The notes beneath the pieces are model-generated. The model saw nothing but the letters and a program-made list of their open reading frames with translations. It did not search any database and was not told where the DNA came from. The position numbers and the translations under genes were made by a program. A stretch of 5,614 nucleotides of DNA from Parvibaculum sp. (lineage in GTDB: Bacteria > Pseudomonadota > Alphaproteobacteria > Parvibaculales > Parvibaculaceae), in assembly GCA_020062605.1 (NCBI GenBank), contig JAGUWA010000388.1:1-5614 (forward strand), in the 5' to 3' direction. This document shows, one piece after another, positions 4,148 to 5,614 of the stretch; positions within the stretch are counted from its first letter, which is position 1; each line of letters starts with the position of its first letter.

Positions 4148-5050
4148 ATGCAGGATGACACGAGCGGGCGCGAGGTGCTGCGCTTCGCGCCGAGCCCGAA
4201 CGGATGGCTGCATCTCGGCCATGCCTATTCGGCACTCTTCGCCTTCGATATGGCGACGCGGCTAGGCGGCCGCTTTCTTCTGCGCATCGAGGACATCGAT
4301 ATCGGCCGCTGCCGCGAGGAATATGTCGAGGGAATTTATGAAGACCTCGCCTGGCTCGGCATCGAATGGGAGGAGCCCGTTCGCCGCCAGTCGGAGCACT
4401 TCGCCGAATACGAGAAGCTGTTGCGCGAGTTGCGGGACAGGGAGCTCGTCTATCCCTGCTTTGCGACGCGGAAGGAAATCCAGGACGCGATCGCGGCGAG
4501 CGGCATTCCACTTCAGGCCTGGCCGTCCGATCCGGACGGCGCACCGCTCTATCCCGGCATCTACAAGGGCATTCCGCAGGAGCGCGTAAACGCACTCATG
4601 TGGGAAGGCCGCACCTATGCCTGGCGCCTCGACATGGAGAAGGCGCGCGCGGAGGCCGAGCGGATCAACGGCGGCCCCCTGACCTTTCGCGAGGAAGGTT
4701 CGAGCGCAAGAGGAGACACCGGTCTTCTGGAAATCGAACCGGAGCTCTTTGGCGACGTCGTCATCGCGCGAAAGGACGTCCCCACAAGCTATCATCTCGC
4801 CGTCACGGCGGATGACGCCCTCCAGGGCGTAACGCTTGTCACCCGCGGTCAGGACCTCTTCCCGGCGACCTATATTCACCGCATCCTTCAGGTGCTGCTT
4901 GGGTTTCCCGAGCCGCGCTACCACCATCACGGCCTCATTCGCGATGAGACGGGCCGCCGCCTTGCGAAGAGCGCCAAGGACATGGGGCTGAGAGAACTCC
5001 GGGGGGCCGGGCACAGCCCCGCAGACATCAGGCGCATGGTCGGCCTTTAA
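4148..5050 (+). CDS. gluQRS: Glutamyl-Q tRNA(Asp) synthetase
   Basis: The 300-residue enzyme is the catalytic half of a glutamyl-tRNA synthetase without the anticodon-binding domain. It activates glutamate and attaches it to the queuosine base in the anticodon of tRNA-Asp. Visible class I motifs are FAPSPNG (13-19), the HIGH-type HLGH (22-25), LLRIEDID (44-51), a WRLD segment (159-162) and a KMSKS-type RLAKS (271-275). The length, near 300, excludes GltX (over 450). The zinc site is degenerate: the usual CxC is C104-F-A106, and the usual YxxxC is Y135-PGI-Y139, so two cysteines are missing. The ATG at 4148 is chosen because the catalytic fold begins at residue 10; ATGs at 4112 and 4124 are in frame but have no ribosome binding site. 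It is probably monocistronic, divergent from the esterase and 112 bases from the next gene. Confidence 0.93.
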   Translation: MQDDTSGREVLRFAPSPNGWLHLGHAYSALFAFDMATRLGGRFLLRIEDIDIGRCREEYVEGIYEDLAWLGIEWEEPVRRQSEHFAEYEKLLRELRDRELVYPCFATRKEIQDAIAASGIPLQAWPSDPDGAPLYPGIYKGIPQERVNALMWEGRTYAWRLDMEKARAEAERINGGPLTFREEGSSARGDTGLLEIEPELFGDVVIARKDVPTSYHLAVTADDALQGVTLVTRGQDLFPATYIHRILQVLLGFPEPRYHHHGLIRDETGRRLAKSAKDMGLRELRGAGHSPADIRRMVGL

Positions 5051-5162
5051 CCATGCCTGCAGCGCCCATGCTGGCGCGAAACCTGCTTCCCTTGCTTGTA
5101 CGCACGGCGTCGTTCCCGCTTGGGGACGATTTTCGTGCCTTTACGAGCCAGAGGAGCGCCTG
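5051..5162 (+). other. Intergenic region between gluQRS and the acyltransferase
   Basis: This 112-base gap contains a small hairpin, GCGCC (5062-5066) and GGCGC (5073-5077), 11 bases after the gluQRS stop. It has no T-run, so termination there is doubtful. The ribosome binding site GAGGAG of the next gene is at 5151-5156. I see no convincing promoter and no extra gene. Confidence 0.4.
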
Positions 5163-5614
5163 ATGGCGAGCGCGGACACCGCAACTGTTTCGAAACAACG
5201 CATCGACTGGATCGACGCGGCCAAGGGCCTGACGATCATTCTGGTCGTTATGGAACACACGACCTTCGGCGTCGAAATCGCGGTCGGCCAGCTTCCGGCC
5301 ATATTCGGAACGATTGCCGAGTTCGCGAAACCCTTCCGGATGCCGCTCTTCTTCCTTGTGGCCGGCCTCTTTGCCTATAAGGCCCTCTTCGGCGATTGGC
5401 GGAAGTTCGTGGACGGCAAGATCGTCCACTTCGCCTATTTCTACGTGCTCTGGTCGGTCATCCAGATCGGCATCAAGATATTGATGCCGAACCAGGGCAT
5501 CTGGGAAGTGACCTATGTCGATCTCCTGATGATCCCGATCCAGCCCTTCGCCGTGCTCTGGTTCATCTATTCGCTCGCGATGTTCTTCGTCACGCTGAGG
5601 CTTCTGCGCAGCGC
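5163..5614 (+). CDS. Acyltransferase 3 family membrane protein, partial
   Basis: The first 150 residues of a longer integral membrane protein are present; the frame runs open through the right edge, so the C-terminus is missing. It starts with a short polar tail, then RIDWIDAAKGLTIILVVMEHTT (13-34), a typical opening of acyltransferase-3 proteins, with H32 at the conserved membrane-border histidine position. FRMPLFFLVAGLF (58-70) is the second family signature, and further hydrophobic segments lie near 88-107 and 128-147. Such proteins move acyl groups onto sugars, lipids or glycans of the envelope; the acceptor cannot be inferred here. GAGGAG six bases before the ATG makes the start secure. 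Full-length members usually have about ten membrane segments and 330-400 residues. Whether it is co-transcribed with gluQRS is unclear. Confidence 0.85.
   Translation, partial: MASADTATVSKQRIDWIDAAKGLTIILVVMEHTTFGVEIAVGQLPAIFGTIAEFAKPFRMPLFFLVAGLFAYKALFGDWRKFVDGKIVHFAYFYVLWSVIQIGIKILMPNQGIWEVTYVDLLMIPIQPFAVLWFIYSLAMFFVTLRLLRS

Noticed and set aside
3382..4158. Plus-strand open frame of 258 codons opposite the esterase
   Set aside because: It is low-complexity, rich in R, P and H, with no family resemblance, while the minus strand encodes a complete catalytic triad.
4262..5014. Minus-strand open frame of 250 codons opposite gluQRS
   Set aside because: No domain is recognisable and the plus strand carries all class I synthetase motifs.

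Overview
This window looks like chromosomal DNA of a high-GC alphaproteobacterium, probably of the Hyphomicrobiales/Parvibaculum kind. That guess rests on a Coq7-type ubiquinone hydroxylase paired with a DsbB, a stand-alone GluQ-RS, a small HNH protein of a type common in alphaproteobacteria, and an HPF/cold-shock fusion protein. The genus cannot be fixed from the sequence alone. The window holds eight protein genes, the last cut by the right edge, and one tRNA gene. I found no CRISPR array, insertion sequence or phage gene.

Left block (1-1463), with a stress-response flavour: a two-CBS-domain protein (29-448, +); a ribosome-associated HPF/RaiA domain fused to a cold-shock domain (542-1108, +), preceded by two perfect hairpins; a convergent small ChaB-family gene (1122-1340, -); and a tRNA-Leu(CAA) gene (1378-1463, -) with a recognisable promoter. 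The ChaB gene lies directly downstream of the tRNA 3' end on the same strand.

Middle block (1588-3284), envelope redox and quinone functions: dsbB (1588-2118, +) overlaps coq7 (2118-2714, +) by one base, so the enzyme that passes thiol electrons to ubiquinone is coupled to an enzyme that makes ubiquinone. An HNH nuclease-family gene (2724-3284, -) converges on coq7 with nine bases between the stop codons. A hairpin there carries a T-run on the minus strand and probably ends HNH transcription.

Right block (3394-5614): a phospholipase/carboxylesterase-type serine hydrolase (3394-4068, -) is divergent from gluQRS (4148-5050, +), which charges the queuosine base of tRNA-Asp with glutamate. GluQRS here has lost two of its usual zinc-binding cysteines. 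The window ends inside a membrane acyltransferase-3-family gene (from 5163, +).

Most genes are ordinary core genes. The places most worth a second look are the structured leader of the HPF/cold-shock fusion, the four GAGGTCC repeats around it, the ChaB-tRNA junction as a possible accessory-DNA boundary, and the degenerate zinc site of GluQRS.
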